A stretch of 36,208 bases of DNA. It comes from Porticoccus sp963925605 (GTDB lineage Bacteria; Pseudomonadota; Gammaproteobacteria; Pseudomonadales; Porticoccaceae). The stretch spans positions 1-36,208 of the forward strand of contig CAWURY010000004.1 in NCBI GenBank assembly GCA_963925605.1. Direction: 5' to 3'. Each line of letters begins with the position of its first letter. Position 1 is the stretch's first letter. Under the pieces are notes generated by a model. That model did no database searches, was not told the origin of the DNA, and was given only the letters and a program-made list of their open reading frames with translations. A program made the translations under genes and the position numbers. Positions 1 through 9,230 of the stretch are shown one piece after another.

Positions 1-412
1 TTAATTGTCCAGCCCAACTAGAGGCGCCCTCTGGAATCATGCCGTCCATGGAGACTGAATTATGCGACATATCTGTCGCTTTAAAATGGATGGTATCGCC
101 TTTAGATACTTTAATCACAGCAGGCTCAAAAACCATACTTCCGCCGGAACCAGAATTTAACATCTTTATAATATGCTCTGAACCTTCTGAAAGTTCTACT
201 TTTGGAGCAGATACAGTACTCACAATAGCCGGCATAGAAGTGGCTATATCTTTTTGTAAAACCACCTCACCTATCGGAGTGAGTCGTTCAGCAATTTCTT
301 TTTCTTGTTGGGGGGTAAGTATCAATTCTTTTTCATCAGACCCACAACCTGCAATCCCTAGAAATATCACCAGTGATGCAACAGCAAAGCCCATTTTTGT
401 AAATTGGCTCAT
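1..412 (-). CDS. Pseudoazurin-like copper lipoprotein (3' end cut by window edge)
   Basis: The minus-strand frame is open from an ATG at 412 to the left edge (137 codons, no stop), so the C-terminus is missing. Residues 1-20 form a lipoprotein signal with lipobox IAGC followed by GSDE, so the mature protein should be lipid-anchored in the periplasm. A short stretch with IAERLTPIGEV follows, resembling the leader that precedes the haem domain of cytochrome c5-type proteins. A cupredoxin domain then begins, with MVFEPAVIKV, GDTIHFKATD, MSHNSV and GMIPEGA, which match pseudoazurin around its first His ligand. The Cys, His and Met ligands near the C-terminus lie outside the window. Start: GGAG lies about 6 bases before 412. 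An in-frame ATG at 424 is possible but poorly placed for that ribosome site. Likely role, by inference: small electron carrier. The family assignment is fairly sure; the redox partner is unknown. Confidence 0.8.
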   Translation of the reverse strand, partial: MSQFTKMGFAVASLVIFLGIAGCGSDEKELILTPQQEKEIAERLTPIGEVVLQKDIATSMPAIVSTVSAPKVELSEGSEHIIKMLNSGSGGSMVFEPAVIKVSKGDTIHFKATDMSHNSVSMDGMIPEGASSWAGQL

Positions 413-424
413 TCTCTTCTCCAT

Positions 425-760
425 GTTATTCGTGCTTAAGGCAAGATAGGTACATATATTGCGAAAATATAAAGGTACATTATAGCGGCATAAATGCCAA
501 TCGTGAACGCTGTTTTCGCATTTAATGTTACATCATGTAGTCATTTTTACATGGTAGCATTCAACAAAAGCAGCTCCGCTCTTGTCTTGGGTGGAAAAAT
601 AAAGAAATACTCGATATTATGCAGCTCTCACAAAATCAGGCGCAACCAAGATTTAAGTTTAGAGAAATTGGGCCGGATATTCCTCCGATGAGCTCTACTT
701 GCACTTTATAATTATAAATGCAGCTTTCATCAGGCAATTAACCCCACAGGAGAGCATCAC
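425..760. other. Divergent intergenic region between the copper lipoprotein gene and sat
   Basis: This 336-base stretch holds the leftward promoter described separately. On the plus strand, about 50 bases before sat, is a TATAAT (707-712) inside the perfect AT palindrome TTATAATTATAA (706-717), with no recognisable -35. Short open frames here (494-691 and one starting at 619) have no convincing ribosome site or family resemblance. No RNA gene was recognised. Confidence 0.4.
479..507 (-). promoter_or_regulatory. Candidate promoter of the copper lipoprotein gene, palindrome in spacer
   Basis: On the minus strand a perfect TATAAT (479-484) lies 17 bases from TTCACG (502-507, 4 of 6 matches to TTGACA). 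The spacer holds the 12-base perfect palindrome GGCATAAATGCC (487-498). Downstream of the -10, in the presumed 5' leader, AGGTACAT occurs twice as written on the plus strand (448-455 and 473-480). The promoter is read directly from sequence; that the palindrome is an operator is inference. Confidence 0.45.
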
Positions 761-1954
761 GTGATCAAGCCTCATGGCTCGGCAAAACTAAATCCACTGT
801 TTGTATATGATAAAGAAAAGCACGATAAGCTAACGCAAGAGGCATCCTGCTTGCCTTCTCTGGTCATGAATTCTTCAGCTGCAGCCAATGCGGTGATGCT
901 GGGTGCCGGCTACTTTAACCCCTTGAAGGGCTACATGAATCTCAAAGATACGCTAAGTGTTGCCAAAACCTTACATACAACACAGGGATTATTTTGGCCA
1001 ACGCCAATCATCAATCTCACTGATGACATTAGTGAGATAAAAAGCGTTAAACGTATTGCTTTAAGGGACCCAAACACTCAGAGTCATCCGGTCATGGCCA
1101 TCATGGACGTGGATGATATCGAGTTAGTTTCCGATGAAGCAATTCAAGCTGTAGCAAAAGAAATTTTTGGTACCGCGGACCCCAAGCACCCAGGATTTTC
1201 TACATTTTCTAGCTTAGGTAATCACCTAATTTCTGGAAAAATTGAAGTGCTAAATTTCAGTTATTTTAAGCATGATTTTCCAGATACGTTTAGAACAGCA
1301 CAAGAGATCCGTGATGAAATTCAAGCTCGAGGCTGGGAAAAAGTTGTAGCTTTTCAAACTCGAAATCCTATGCATCGAGCTCATGAAGAGCTATGTCGCA
1401 TGGCAATGGAGCGACTTGATGCAGATGGTGTAATCGTTCATATGCTGCTCGGCAAATTAAAGCAAGGTGACATTCCTGCATCTGTTCGTGATGACTGCAT
1501 TCGAAAGATGGTGGAATTGTACTTCCCAGAAAATTCAGTCATGGTTAATGGGTATGGCTTCGATATGCTTTATGCTGGCCCAAGAGAAGCAGTTCTTCAT
1601 GCTGTTTTCCGACAAAACATGGGTGCCACACACTTAATTGTGGGTCGAGATCATGCTGGTGTCGGAGATTACTATGGAGCGTTTGATGCTCAAACAATTT
1701 TTGATGAAAAAGTACCAGCTGGCTCACTTGAGATAGAAATTTTTCGCGCAGACCACACTGCATATTCAAAAAAATTAGACAAAGTAGTAATGATAAATGA
1801 AGCGAAAGATCACACAAAAGAAGACTTTATCATACTATCTGGCACTAAAGTTCGGCAAATACTAAGCGAAGGGATTGCTCCTCCTCCGGAATTTTCCCGA
1901 CCAGAAGTAGCAAAGATACTCATGGAGTATTATCAATCTGAAAATAGCAGCTAA
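761..1954 (+). CDS. sat: ATP sulfurylase (sulfate adenylyltransferase), single-chain Sat type
   Basis: Catalyses ATP + sulfate to adenylylsulfate (APS) + pyrophosphate, or the reverse when APS reductase (AprAB) oxidises sulfite. It is cytoplasmic. The 397-residue length fits the homomeric Sat family, which is unrelated to the CysDN enzyme of E. coli. The N-terminus MIKPHGS is typical. Nucleotide-binding motifs are visible: QTRNP at 199-203, HRAH at 205-208 (HxxH) and GRDHAG at 295-300. No APS kinase domain is fused. The start is GTG, with CAGGAGAG about 8 bases upstream. It stands alone: no apr, cys or sox genes are near, and it converges on mce with a 25-base gap. The sequence alone does not tell whether it assimilates sulfate or works in sulfur oxidation. 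The identity is certain. Confidence 0.95.
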   Translation: MIKPHGSAKLNPLFVYDKEKHDKLTQEASCLPSLVMNSSAAANAVMLGAGYFNPLKGYMNLKDTLSVAKTLHTTQGLFWPTPIINLTDDISEIKSVKRIALRDPNTQSHPVMAIMDVDDIELVSDEAIQAVAKEIFGTADPKHPGFSTFSSLGNHLISGKIEVLNFSYFKHDFPDTFRTAQEIRDEIQARGWEKVVAFQTRNPMHRAHEELCRMAMERLDADGVIVHMLLGKLKQGDIPASVRDDCIRKMVELYFPENSVMVNGYGFDMLYAGPREAVLHAVFRQNMGATHLIVGRDHAGVGDYYGAFDAQTIFDEKVPAGSLEIEIFRADHTAYSKKLDKVVMINEAKDHTKEDFIILSGTKVRQILSEGIAPPPEFSRPEVAKILMEYYQSENSS

Positions 1955-1979
1955 GGGTTAGCCGGCTCTGTCCAGTTTT

Positions 1980-2384
1980 CTACACTTGTTCTAACTCTAT
2001 GAGGGTGCCGCATAAATCCTTTGGGTGAAGAAATATAACAGGCTTCCCGTGAGCGCCAATTTTAGGCTCCCCGCTGCCCAGCACTCGTAACCCTTGACTA
2101 ATGCACTTTTCCTTTGCATCAATAAGATCTTCAACCTCATAACAAATATGGTGCATGCCTCCATCAGGATTACGCTCTAAAAACTTAGCTATTGGGGAAT
2201 CCGTTCCAATAGGCAGAAGTAGTTCTATTTTAGCATTAATTAATTCTATAAATACTACTCGCACACCGTGTTCTGGTAGGTCCACTGGAACAGAGACTTT
2301 TGCGCCTAATGCGTCACGATATACAGCTACAGCTTTACCAAGATCAGGCACGACAATGGCTATATGATTAAGATTTCCAATCAT
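1980..2384 (-). CDS. mce: Methylmalonyl-CoA epimerase
   Basis: Interconverts (S)- and (R)-methylmalonyl-CoA, linking propionyl-CoA carboxylase to the mutase. The 134-residue protein is a vicinal-oxygen-chelate fold with two repeats. Likely metal ligands are His7 (LNHIAIVV), a His at 78 or 79 (GGMHHICYEV) and Glu130 (GTLIELE), as in known epimerases. It is the last gene of the five-gene minus-strand cluster and starts 40 bases after meaB ends. VOC proteins are diverse, but the motif set and the neighbourhood together make this call firm. Confidence 0.93.
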   Translation of the reverse strand: MIGNLNHIAIVVPDLGKAVAVYRDALGAKVSVPVDLPEHGVRVVFIELINAKIELLLPIGTDSPIAKFLERNPDGGMHHICYEVEDLIDAKEKCISQGLRVLGSGEPKIGAHGKPVIFLHPKDLCGTLIELEQV

Positions 2385-2424
2385 GGGTCACCTTCTTATT
2401 TCGGGATTTGCGCCTATTTTTCAT

Positions 2425-3411
2425 TTACTGCCTAAATGTTTGAATCAGTCTCTTTGCTGCAACCGTAGGAGGCAATAAGCCTTCCTTTACCTCGCGCTCC
2501 AAATCTTTAGCTAGGGCCATAACTGACTTATTTTCTTTTAGTTCTGCCAGAAGTTCATCGGCCGTTTCACTCCACATCCAAGCACAGGATTGCGCCGTTC
2601 GACGTGATGATATTTCTCCAGCATGCCCCAATAAACTCCGATACTCAATAACAGCGCGCCATACCCCATCAATACCTTGGTTAGTAAGACCAGATATTGC
2701 CTGCACCCTAACCTTCCAATTCAGACTCCGACTATGCAGAAAATGTAACGCCAACTGGTAGTCAGAAACTGTACGGTTAGCGGCAGGCAAGTGCTCTCCA
2801 TCAGATTTATTTACAAGAATCAAATCAGCAAGTTCTATAATGCCGCGCTTAATTCCTTGGAGCTCATCGCCACTGCCAGGAGATAACAATAGTAGAAACA
2901 TATCTGTCATCTCTGCCACAAGGGTTTCCGATTGGCCAACTCCAACAGTCTCCACAAAAATCACATCAAAACCGGCCGCCTCGCATAGAAATAACGTTTC
3001 TCGGGTTCTTCGAGTCACCCCGCCTAATGTTTTACCTGCTGGAGAAGGGCGAATATATGCATTCTCTTTTCTTGATAAGACTTCCATGCGCGTCTTATCT
3101 CCCAGTATAGAACCTCCACTGACAGAGGAAGTCGGATCTACTGCCAAAACGGCAACTCTATGACCCTGATCAATAACATAATTGCCAAATGATTCGATAA
3201 AAGTTGATTTACCTACCCCTGGAGCACCAGAAATTCCAATCCTAATAGAATTACCAGTATGCGGTACAAGAAGCTCGAGTAACTTTAATGCATCCTCTCG
3301 GTGAGCCGGAAGAGCTGATTCAACTAAAGTGATAGCCTTAGATAAAGCCCGTCTGTCACCAAGCAGTACATTTTTTGCCAACTCGCTACAAGTCAACTGC
3401 AATATTATCAC
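2425..3411 (-). CDS. meaB: MeaB/ArgK-type G-protein chaperone of methylmalonyl-CoA mutase
   Basis: A GTPase (328 residues) that protects and reloads adenosylcobalamin in methylmalonyl-CoA mutase; it belongs to the SIMIBI class. Visible motifs are Walker A GAPGVGKST (62-70), the DPTSS stretch near 93, ETVGVGQSE in the switch region and NKSD for guanine recognition. It sits in the mutase operon, as is usual. Older annotations call the family ArgK or LAO/AO transport ATPase, which the context does not support. The start is uncertain: the listed GTG is immediately preceded by AAGGG, leaving no spacing. A TTG three codons later (3402) is about 8 bases from AAGGGG and may be the true start. Function is firm; the first residues are not. 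Confidence 0.93.
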   Translation of the reverse strand: MIILQLTCSELAKNVLLGDRRALSKAITLVESALPAHREDALKLLELLVPHTGNSIRIGISGAPGVGKSTFIESFGNYVIDQGHRVAVLAVDPTSSVSGGSILGDKTRMEVLSRKENAYIRPSPAGKTLGGVTRRTRETLFLCEAAGFDVIFVETVGVGQSETLVAEMTDMFLLLLSPGSGDELQGIKRGIIELADLILVNKSDGEHLPAANRTVSDYQLALHFLHSRSLNWKVRVQAISGLTNQGIDGVWRAVIEYRSLLGHAGEISSRRTAQSCAWMWSETADELLAELKENKSVMALAKDLEREVKEGLLPPTVAAKRLIQTFRQ

Positions 3412-3480
3412 CCCTTCAGCGCAATATTATTTTCTTTAAAGCATCGAATCCAAAATAATACAGCCACAAGCACATATTAT

Positions 3481-5469
3481 TTACTTAAATTCAATAATTA
3501 ACTGCCCAACCGCTAGGATATCTCCAACATTAGCCGAGGTCTTTTTAACTACTCCTTCGGAAATAGCATACAAGCTATTTTCCATTTTCATGGCTTCTAC
3601 AACTGCCAACTCTTGCCCTATTTTAACAATATCTCCAACCTTTACTGTTAACTTAACAAGTAACCCAGGCATTGGGGAAAGTAAGTATTTAGACATATCG
3701 GGCGGCTCTTTAGTCAACATATGGCAATTAAGTTCTGCCATCCTAGGAGAGACCACAAGAGCTTCTTTTTTTGCACCTCGGTGAAATAAATGAAGGAATC
3801 TTCCCGTTTCATCTACTTGAAGGCAAATAGTCCTGCCATTCATGTTTGCCTTAAATAAAGCTTCGCCGATACACCAATCAGTTGCAATACAATAAATTGT
3901 ATCGTCAAGTGTAACGTTATAAATTTGATTAGCATGTTCAACTGTTACTTGATGTGCAGCAGCCCCATTGTCCATAATGACAACTAGCTCTTCTAGCGGA
4001 ACATACTCACGACCAGACAGTTGACCGGAAATCATAGCGCCTCTGTCATTATGCTTTTTACGAATTACTGCGGCCACTACAATACAGATAGCAGGATCAT
4101 CCTGAAATACGAGATCAGAGTTAAATCCGTTTGGATATTCATCGCTAATAAAGTTAGTTGTGAGCTCTCCAGAGCTAAAACGAGGATGGGCTATAAGAGC
4201 ACTCAAAAAACTAATATTGTGTTGGACCCCACGAATATAATAGGCATCCAAAGCATCCATCATCCTCTCAATGGCCTCGCTGCGATCAGATCCGTAAGTT
4301 ATTAGCTTTGAAATCATAGGGTCATAAAACCTTGACACCTCGCCGCCTTCAGTGACCCCGGCGTCAACTCGCACCCCTTCACCTTGCGGTGAAATATAAC
4401 GCTCCAGTCTACCCATGGAAGGCATAAAATTTAAAAATGGATCCTCTGCATAAACACGGGCCTCTATGGCCCACCCTTGAGGACATATATCCCCTTGAGA
4501 CAAAGGAAGTTTTTCTCCCGCAGCAACACGAATCATCAACTCAACTAGATCGAATCCAGTTACTGCCTCTGTAACCGGGTGTTCTACTTGCAGGCGAGTA
4601 TTCATTTCTAAAAAATAAAAATTCATATCTGCATCTACAATGAATTCAACTGTACCTGCAGACTGATAATCGACAGCCTTGGCTAATAGCACAGACTGCT
4701 CTCCCATTTTCTTCCGAACTGCTTCTGTTAGAAATGATGAAGGGGCTTCTTCTATGACCTTCTGATGACGACGCTGAATAGAGCATTCACGTTCGCCTAA
4801 ATAAACTATATTTCCAAACCCATCAGCCATTATTTGGATCTCGATATGACGCGGGTCTTTAATATATTTCTCAACAAAAATACGCCCATCTCCAAAACTA
4901 GAAAGAGCCTCACTTGTTGCACGCTCAAAACCATCTATGCATTCTTTTTCGTTCCAGGCCACACGCATACCTTTGCCACCACCTCCAGCAGAAGCTTTTA
5001 GCATAACTGGGAACCCAATACCTTGTGCAATTTCTACAGCTTCGTCAGAATTTTTTACGATCCCGTCATATCCAGGCACCGTATTGACGCCAGCCTTAGC
5101 GGCAATTGCCTTGGAGGTTATTTTATCTCCCATAGCATCTATGGCTTTTACACTAGGGCCAATAAAAGAGATGCCCGCGAAGTCCAGAGCTTGGCAGAGT
5201 TTTTTATTTTCAGACAAAAAACCATAGCCGGGATGGACTGCATCAGCTCCTGAGAGCTTGCAGGCATCTATAATTTTTTCAATCACAAGGTAGCTTTCTG
5301 CAGAGGGTGATGGACCAATATATACAGACTCATCGGCCGTCATCACATGCAAAGCATCTCTATCTGCATCTGAGTAGACTGCCACAGTTGCAATACCCAT
5401 AGCCTTTGCTGTTCGGAATATACGGCAAGCAATCTCACCCCTGTTTGCTACAAGAATTTTTTTAAACAT
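3481..5469 (-). CDS. pccA: Propionyl-CoA carboxylase, biotin-carboxylase (alpha) subunit
   Basis: Carboxylates its own biotin with ATP and bicarbonate and passes the carboxyl group to the beta subunit (pccB) to make (S)-methylmalonyl-CoA. The order in 662 residues is: biotin carboxylase N-domain (FKKILVANRGEIACRI at the start), ATP-grasp domain (GGGGKGMR, then HIEIQIMADG), biotin carboxylase C-domain (WAIEARVYAEDP), a linking domain, and a C-terminal biotinyl domain with EAMKMENS. The biotinylated lysine is about residue 628. 3-Methylcrotonyl- and acetyl-CoA carboxylase subunits share this layout. The methylmalonyl-CoA mutase, MeaB and epimerase neighbours decide for propionyl-CoA. Gaps to neighbours are 62-69 bases with no terminator seen. 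Confidence 0.93.
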   Translation of the reverse strand: MFKKILVANRGEIACRIFRTAKAMGIATVAVYSDADRDALHVMTADESVYIGPSPSAESYLVIEKIIDACKLSGADAVHPGYGFLSENKKLCQALDFAGISFIGPSVKAIDAMGDKITSKAIAAKAGVNTVPGYDGIVKNSDEAVEIAQGIGFPVMLKASAGGGGKGMRVAWNEKECIDGFERATSEALSSFGDGRIFVEKYIKDPRHIEIQIMADGFGNIVYLGERECSIQRRHQKVIEEAPSSFLTEAVRKKMGEQSVLLAKAVDYQSAGTVEFIVDADMNFYFLEMNTRLQVEHPVTEAVTGFDLVELMIRVAAGEKLPLSQGDICPQGWAIEARVYAEDPFLNFMPSMGRLERYISPQGEGVRVDAGVTEGGEVSRFYDPMISKLITYGSDRSEAIERMMDALDAYYIRGVQHNISFLSALIAHPRFSSGELTTNFISDEYPNGFNSDLVFQDDPAICIVVAAVIRKKHNDRGAMISGQLSGREYVPLEELVVIMDNGAAAHQVTVEHANQIYNVTLDDTIYCIATDWCIGEALFKANMNGRTICLQVDETGRFLHLFHRGAKKEALVVSPRMAELNCHMLTKEPPDMSKYLLSPMPGLLVKLTVKVGDIVKIGQELAVVEAMKMENSLYAISEGVVKKTSANVGDILAVGQLIIEFK

Positions 5470-5531
5470 ACACTATCTTCTATTAAAAATTACATTCATA
5501 TCGAGCAGTAAATTTAAGAATTTTTAGCTAC

Positions 5532-7064
5532 CTATAAAGGAATATTTCCATGTTTTCGCCACGGATTTTCTATTTCTTTGTTGCTTAGCATGGCAAGCGA
5601 GCGAGCGATTCTCTTTCTGGTATCTCGAGGCAAAATAACATCGTCGATATACCCGCGTTTTCCCGCTATAAAAGGATTGGCAAATTTTTCACGGTATTCT
5701 ATCTCTCTCGCTTTAATTTTTTCTGCATCCCCAATGTCTTTTCTGAAAATAATTTCCACTGCACCCTTTGACCCCATTACAGCAATCTCTGCTGTTGGCC
5801 ATGCAAGGTTCACATCTCCACGAAGATGTTTAGATGACATCACATCATAAGCGCCGCCATAAGCTTTACGTGTTATTACTGTCACTTTGGGCACAGTGCA
5901 TTCAGCATAAGCATACAATAGTTTAGCACCATGCTTGATGATACCCCCATACTCTTGACGAGTCCCTGGCATGAACCCAGGGACATCAACAAACGTTAGT
6001 ACCGGGATATTAAATGCGTCACAAAAACGTATAAAACGTGCGCCTTTCTTTGATGCATCGATATCCAAGCAACCAGCAAGTACTAATGGCTGATTGGCGA
6101 CAACTCCCACCGTAGATCCGTTAATGCGAATAAACCCAATGATTAAATTAGCTGCATAACTAGGCTGTATTTCAAAAAAATTTCTTTCATCGGCAACCTT
6201 GATAATAAGCTCTTTCATATTGTAGGGCTTGTTAGGATCATTAGGAATTAGTGAGTCTAAAGAGTTTTCAATGCGATCTACAGGATCATCTGTTGGCCAT
6301 ACAGGCGGTTTTTCGCGATTATTTGCTGGCAAAAAAGAGAAAAAATGCCGCAAATTGAGCAGGGCATCTATATCGGATTCAAAGGCCCAATCAGAAACAC
6401 CTGATTTACTAGAATGGGTTATCGCACCGCCAAGCTCTTCCGCTGTGACTATTTCATGAGTAACAGTTTTAACAACATCGGGTCCCGTTACGAACATATA
6501 AGAGCTATCCTTAACCATGAAAATAAAATCTGTGATTGCCGGCGAATAAACAGCGCCGCCTGCACAGGGACCCATAATCATAGAAATTTGAGGAATAACC
6601 CCTGAAGCCATAACATTCTGTTGAAATACATCTGCATAGCCGCCTAAAGAGGCTACGCCTTCCTGAATCCTTGCGCCACCGGAATCATTCAGGCCAATAA
6701 TTGGTGCGCCAACCTTGATTGCCTGCGCCATTACTTTGCATATCTTTTCAGCATGTGTTTCTGATAATGAACCACCAAAAACTGTAAAATCCTGACTATA
6801 CAAGAATACTAGCCTGCCATTAATAGTACCGTATCCGGTCACCACGCCATCGCCAGGAATATGCTCTTTATCGACATCAAAATCTGTACAACGATGCTCT
6901 ACAAAGATATCCCATTCTTCAAATGTATCTCGATCAAGCAGCAACTCAATACGTTCTCTAGCGGTTAACTTGCCCTTATGATGTTGAGCATCGATGCGTT
7001 TTTGGCCACCGCCAAGGTATGCTTGTTTTCTTTTTTCTGCTAGCTGTTCGATAACCTCATGCAT
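5532..7064 (-). CDS. pccB: Propionyl-CoA carboxylase, carboxyltransferase (beta) subunit
   Basis: Transfers the carboxyl group from biotin on PccA to propionyl-CoA. The 510 residues carry the two crotonase-like halves typical of the family. The N-terminal half begins with KGKLTARERIELLLD and contains NDSGGARIQEGV. The C-terminal half contains VDVPGFMPGTRQEYGGIIKHGAK and the oxyanion-hole glycines around RKAYGGAYDVMSSK. The C-terminus HGNIPL is the common ending of PccB. Only 9 bases separate it from mutA upstream, so the two are surely co-transcribed. Length and motifs are normal. Confidence is high because of the conserved set of neighbours. Confidence 0.95.
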   Translation of the reverse strand: MHEVIEQLAEKRKQAYLGGGQKRIDAQHHKGKLTARERIELLLDRDTFEEWDIFVEHRCTDFDVDKEHIPGDGVVTGYGTINGRLVFLYSQDFTVFGGSLSETHAEKICKVMAQAIKVGAPIIGLNDSGGARIQEGVASLGGYADVFQQNVMASGVIPQISMIMGPCAGGAVYSPAITDFIFMVKDSSYMFVTGPDVVKTVTHEIVTAEELGGAITHSSKSGVSDWAFESDIDALLNLRHFFSFLPANNREKPPVWPTDDPVDRIENSLDSLIPNDPNKPYNMKELIIKVADERNFFEIQPSYAANLIIGFIRINGSTVGVVANQPLVLAGCLDIDASKKGARFIRFCDAFNIPVLTFVDVPGFMPGTRQEYGGIIKHGAKLLYAYAECTVPKVTVITRKAYGGAYDVMSSKHLRGDVNLAWPTAEIAVMGSKGAVEIIFRKDIGDAEKIKAREIEYREKFANPFIAGKRGYIDDVILPRDTRKRIARSLAMLSNKEIENPWRKHGNIPL

Positions 7065-7073
7065 TCTATTCCC

Positions 7074-9230
7074 CTATTGTTCATTACCAGAATTTTTACA
7101 AAGTAATTCGAGAATTTCTGCAGCAGCAGATGGGATATTCGTGCCTGGACCATATATAGCAATAACCCCGGCATCGTAGAGCTCCTGATAATCTTGAGGT
7201 GGAATAACGCCACCGCAAACTACTTTAATTTCTACTGCCCCATGATCAGCTAAAGCTTTAATCAGCTGAGGCACCAATGTTCTATGTCCGGCGGCCTGAG
7301 AAGAGACTCCCACTATATGGACATCATTTTCGATTGCCATACGAGCAGCTTCTTTTGGGGTTTGGAACATGGGGCTAATATCCACGTCAAAACCAATATC
7401 AGCAAATGCTGTAGCAATCACCTTGGCTCCACGATCATGTCCGTCTTGTCCCATTTTTGCCACCAGCATGCGTGGCCGCCTACCAGTATCGATAGCAAAG
7501 GCTTTTACTTTTTCCTGTATGGCAGAAAATTCTTTGTCCCCCTCATAGGCGGAACCATACACACCGCTAATAGTTCTTGTCACAGCCTGATGCCTTCCCC
7601 ACTTTTTTTCTAACGCAAAAGAAATTTCACCAACTGTTGCTCGAAACCGAGCAGCATTTACCGCTAACTCTAACAAGTTTCCCTGCCCTGTTGTCGCTGA
7701 TTCAGCAAGGACATCAAGAGCATTCTGACACAAAATATCATCACGTTCTTTGCGAATTTTTTTCAATTTTCTAATTTGAGAGTCACGGACAGAGGAGTTA
7801 TCGATATCAAGAATCTCTATGTTTGGCTCTTCTGTTAACTGAAATTTGTTGACACCAACAATAACCTCTTCGCCTCGATCAATTCTTGCTTGTCTTAATG
7901 CTGCCGCTTTCTCTATACTTAATTTAGGCATGCCAGTTTCAACTGCTTTGGTCATTCCCCCCATATCTTCCACTTCATCAATTAATTCTCGAGCCGCTTT
8001 GACCAGTTGATCGGTCAGCGTCTCTATGTAGTAAGACCCAGCCAAGGGATCCGCCACATGAGTAACGCCTGTTTCTTCCTGGATCACTAGCTGAGTATTT
8101 CTAGCGATACGAGCAGAAAATTCTGTTGGCAAACCAAGAGCCTCGTCGAATGCATTGGTGTGCAATGATTGTGTACCTCCAAGGACAGCAGACATAGCCT
8201 CAATGGTTGTTCTGATTATATTATTATAAGGATCTTTGCTGGTTAGGCTGACACCAGAAGTTTGGCAGTGCGTACGGAGAACTAATGATGCTTCATTTTT
8301 GGGAGAAAATTTCTCTTTCATCAATGTTGCCCATAAGATTCTAGCTGCACGAAGTTTTGCTATTTCCATAAAAAAATTCATGCCAGTTGCAAAAAAGAAC
8401 GACAGTCTGGGGGCAAAATTATCAATATCTAGGCCGCTACTTATAGCTGTTCGTGCATATTCAATACCATCTGCAATCGTAAAAGCTAACTCTTGGACAT
8501 TGGTCGCTCCGGCTTCCTGCATATGATATCCAGAAATAGAAATAGAATTGAATTTAGGCATATACTTAGAAGTGTAGCCGATGATATCAGCGACAATACG
8601 CATCGATGGAGCGGGAGGATAAATATAGGTGTTTCGAACCATAAATTCCTTAAGAATATCATTTTGCAAGGTGCCCATGAGCGCTTCAGTTTTCACGCCT
8701 TGCTCTTCAGCAGCAACAATAAAGCTTGCCATGACCGGCAATACAGCTCCATTCATAGTCATAGAAACTGAGACTTTATCTAAGGGAATATCTCTAAAAA
8801 GGATCTTCATGTCTTCAACAGAATCAATGGCAACGCCGGCCTTCCCAACATCACCCTCAACACGTTCGTGATCGGAGTCATAACCGCGGTGTGTAGGTAG
8901 GTCAAACGCTACAGATAACCCTTGTTGGCCGGCCTCTAAGTTGCTACGATAAAACGCATTGGATTCTTCTGCAGTAGAAAATCCCGCGTACTGCCGAATG
9001 GTCCAAGGGCGCCCTGCATACATTGTAGCTTTTGGGCCACGGTTAAATGGCATGAAACCAGGAAGACTTTCCTGATATTCCAGCCCAGCAACATCTTCAG
9101 AGGTGTACAGAGGTTTAATTTCTATTCCCTCTGGGGTTTTCCACAGCAAGCGATCTAGAGTCTGGCTCTTGATTTCTTTTTTAGCCAAATCTACCCAATT
9201 GGAATAATTGGGTTTAGATCCATCTGTCAT
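7074..9230 (-). CDS. mutA: Methylmalonyl-CoA mutase, single-chain adenosylcobalamin enzyme
   Basis: Rearranges (R)-methylmalonyl-CoA to succinyl-CoA using adenosylcobalamin (AdoCbl). The 718-residue length matches the single-chain ScpA/Sbm type. The N-terminal TIM barrel contains GYDSDHERV and EFMVRNTYIYPP. The C-terminal B12-binding domain carries the lower-ligand motif DxHxxG (596-601, ligand His598). A separate small subunit is not needed or present. It is the first gene of the operon, with AAAGGA 8 bases before the ATG and a candidate promoter at 9328-9356. No cobalamin riboswitch was seen upstream. Together with pccBA, meaB and mce it completes the route from propionyl-CoA to the TCA cycle. 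Confidence 0.96.
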   Translation of the reverse strand: MTDGSKPNYSNWVDLAKKEIKSQTLDRLLWKTPEGIEIKPLYTSEDVAGLEYQESLPGFMPFNRGPKATMYAGRPWTIRQYAGFSTAEESNAFYRSNLEAGQQGLSVAFDLPTHRGYDSDHERVEGDVGKAGVAIDSVEDMKILFRDIPLDKVSVSMTMNGAVLPVMASFIVAAEEQGVKTEALMGTLQNDILKEFMVRNTYIYPPAPSMRIVADIIGYTSKYMPKFNSISISGYHMQEAGATNVQELAFTIADGIEYARTAISSGLDIDNFAPRLSFFFATGMNFFMEIAKLRAARILWATLMKEKFSPKNEASLVLRTHCQTSGVSLTSKDPYNNIIRTTIEAMSAVLGGTQSLHTNAFDEALGLPTEFSARIARNTQLVIQEETGVTHVADPLAGSYYIETLTDQLVKAARELIDEVEDMGGMTKAVETGMPKLSIEKAAALRQARIDRGEEVIVGVNKFQLTEEPNIEILDIDNSSVRDSQIRKLKKIRKERDDILCQNALDVLAESATTGQGNLLELAVNAARFRATVGEISFALEKKWGRHQAVTRTISGVYGSAYEGDKEFSAIQEKVKAFAIDTGRRPRMLVAKMGQDGHDRGAKVIATAFADIGFDVDISPMFQTPKEAARMAIENDVHIVGVSSQAAGHRTLVPQLIKALADHGAVEIKVVCGGVIPPQDYQELYDAGVIAIYGPGTNIPSAAAEILELLCKNSGNEQ

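Noticed and set aside
494..711. Small open frames upstream of sat (65 codons at 494; about 31 codons from ATG 619)
   Set aside because: No convincing ribosome site, no family resemblance, and they lie in the divergent promoter region.
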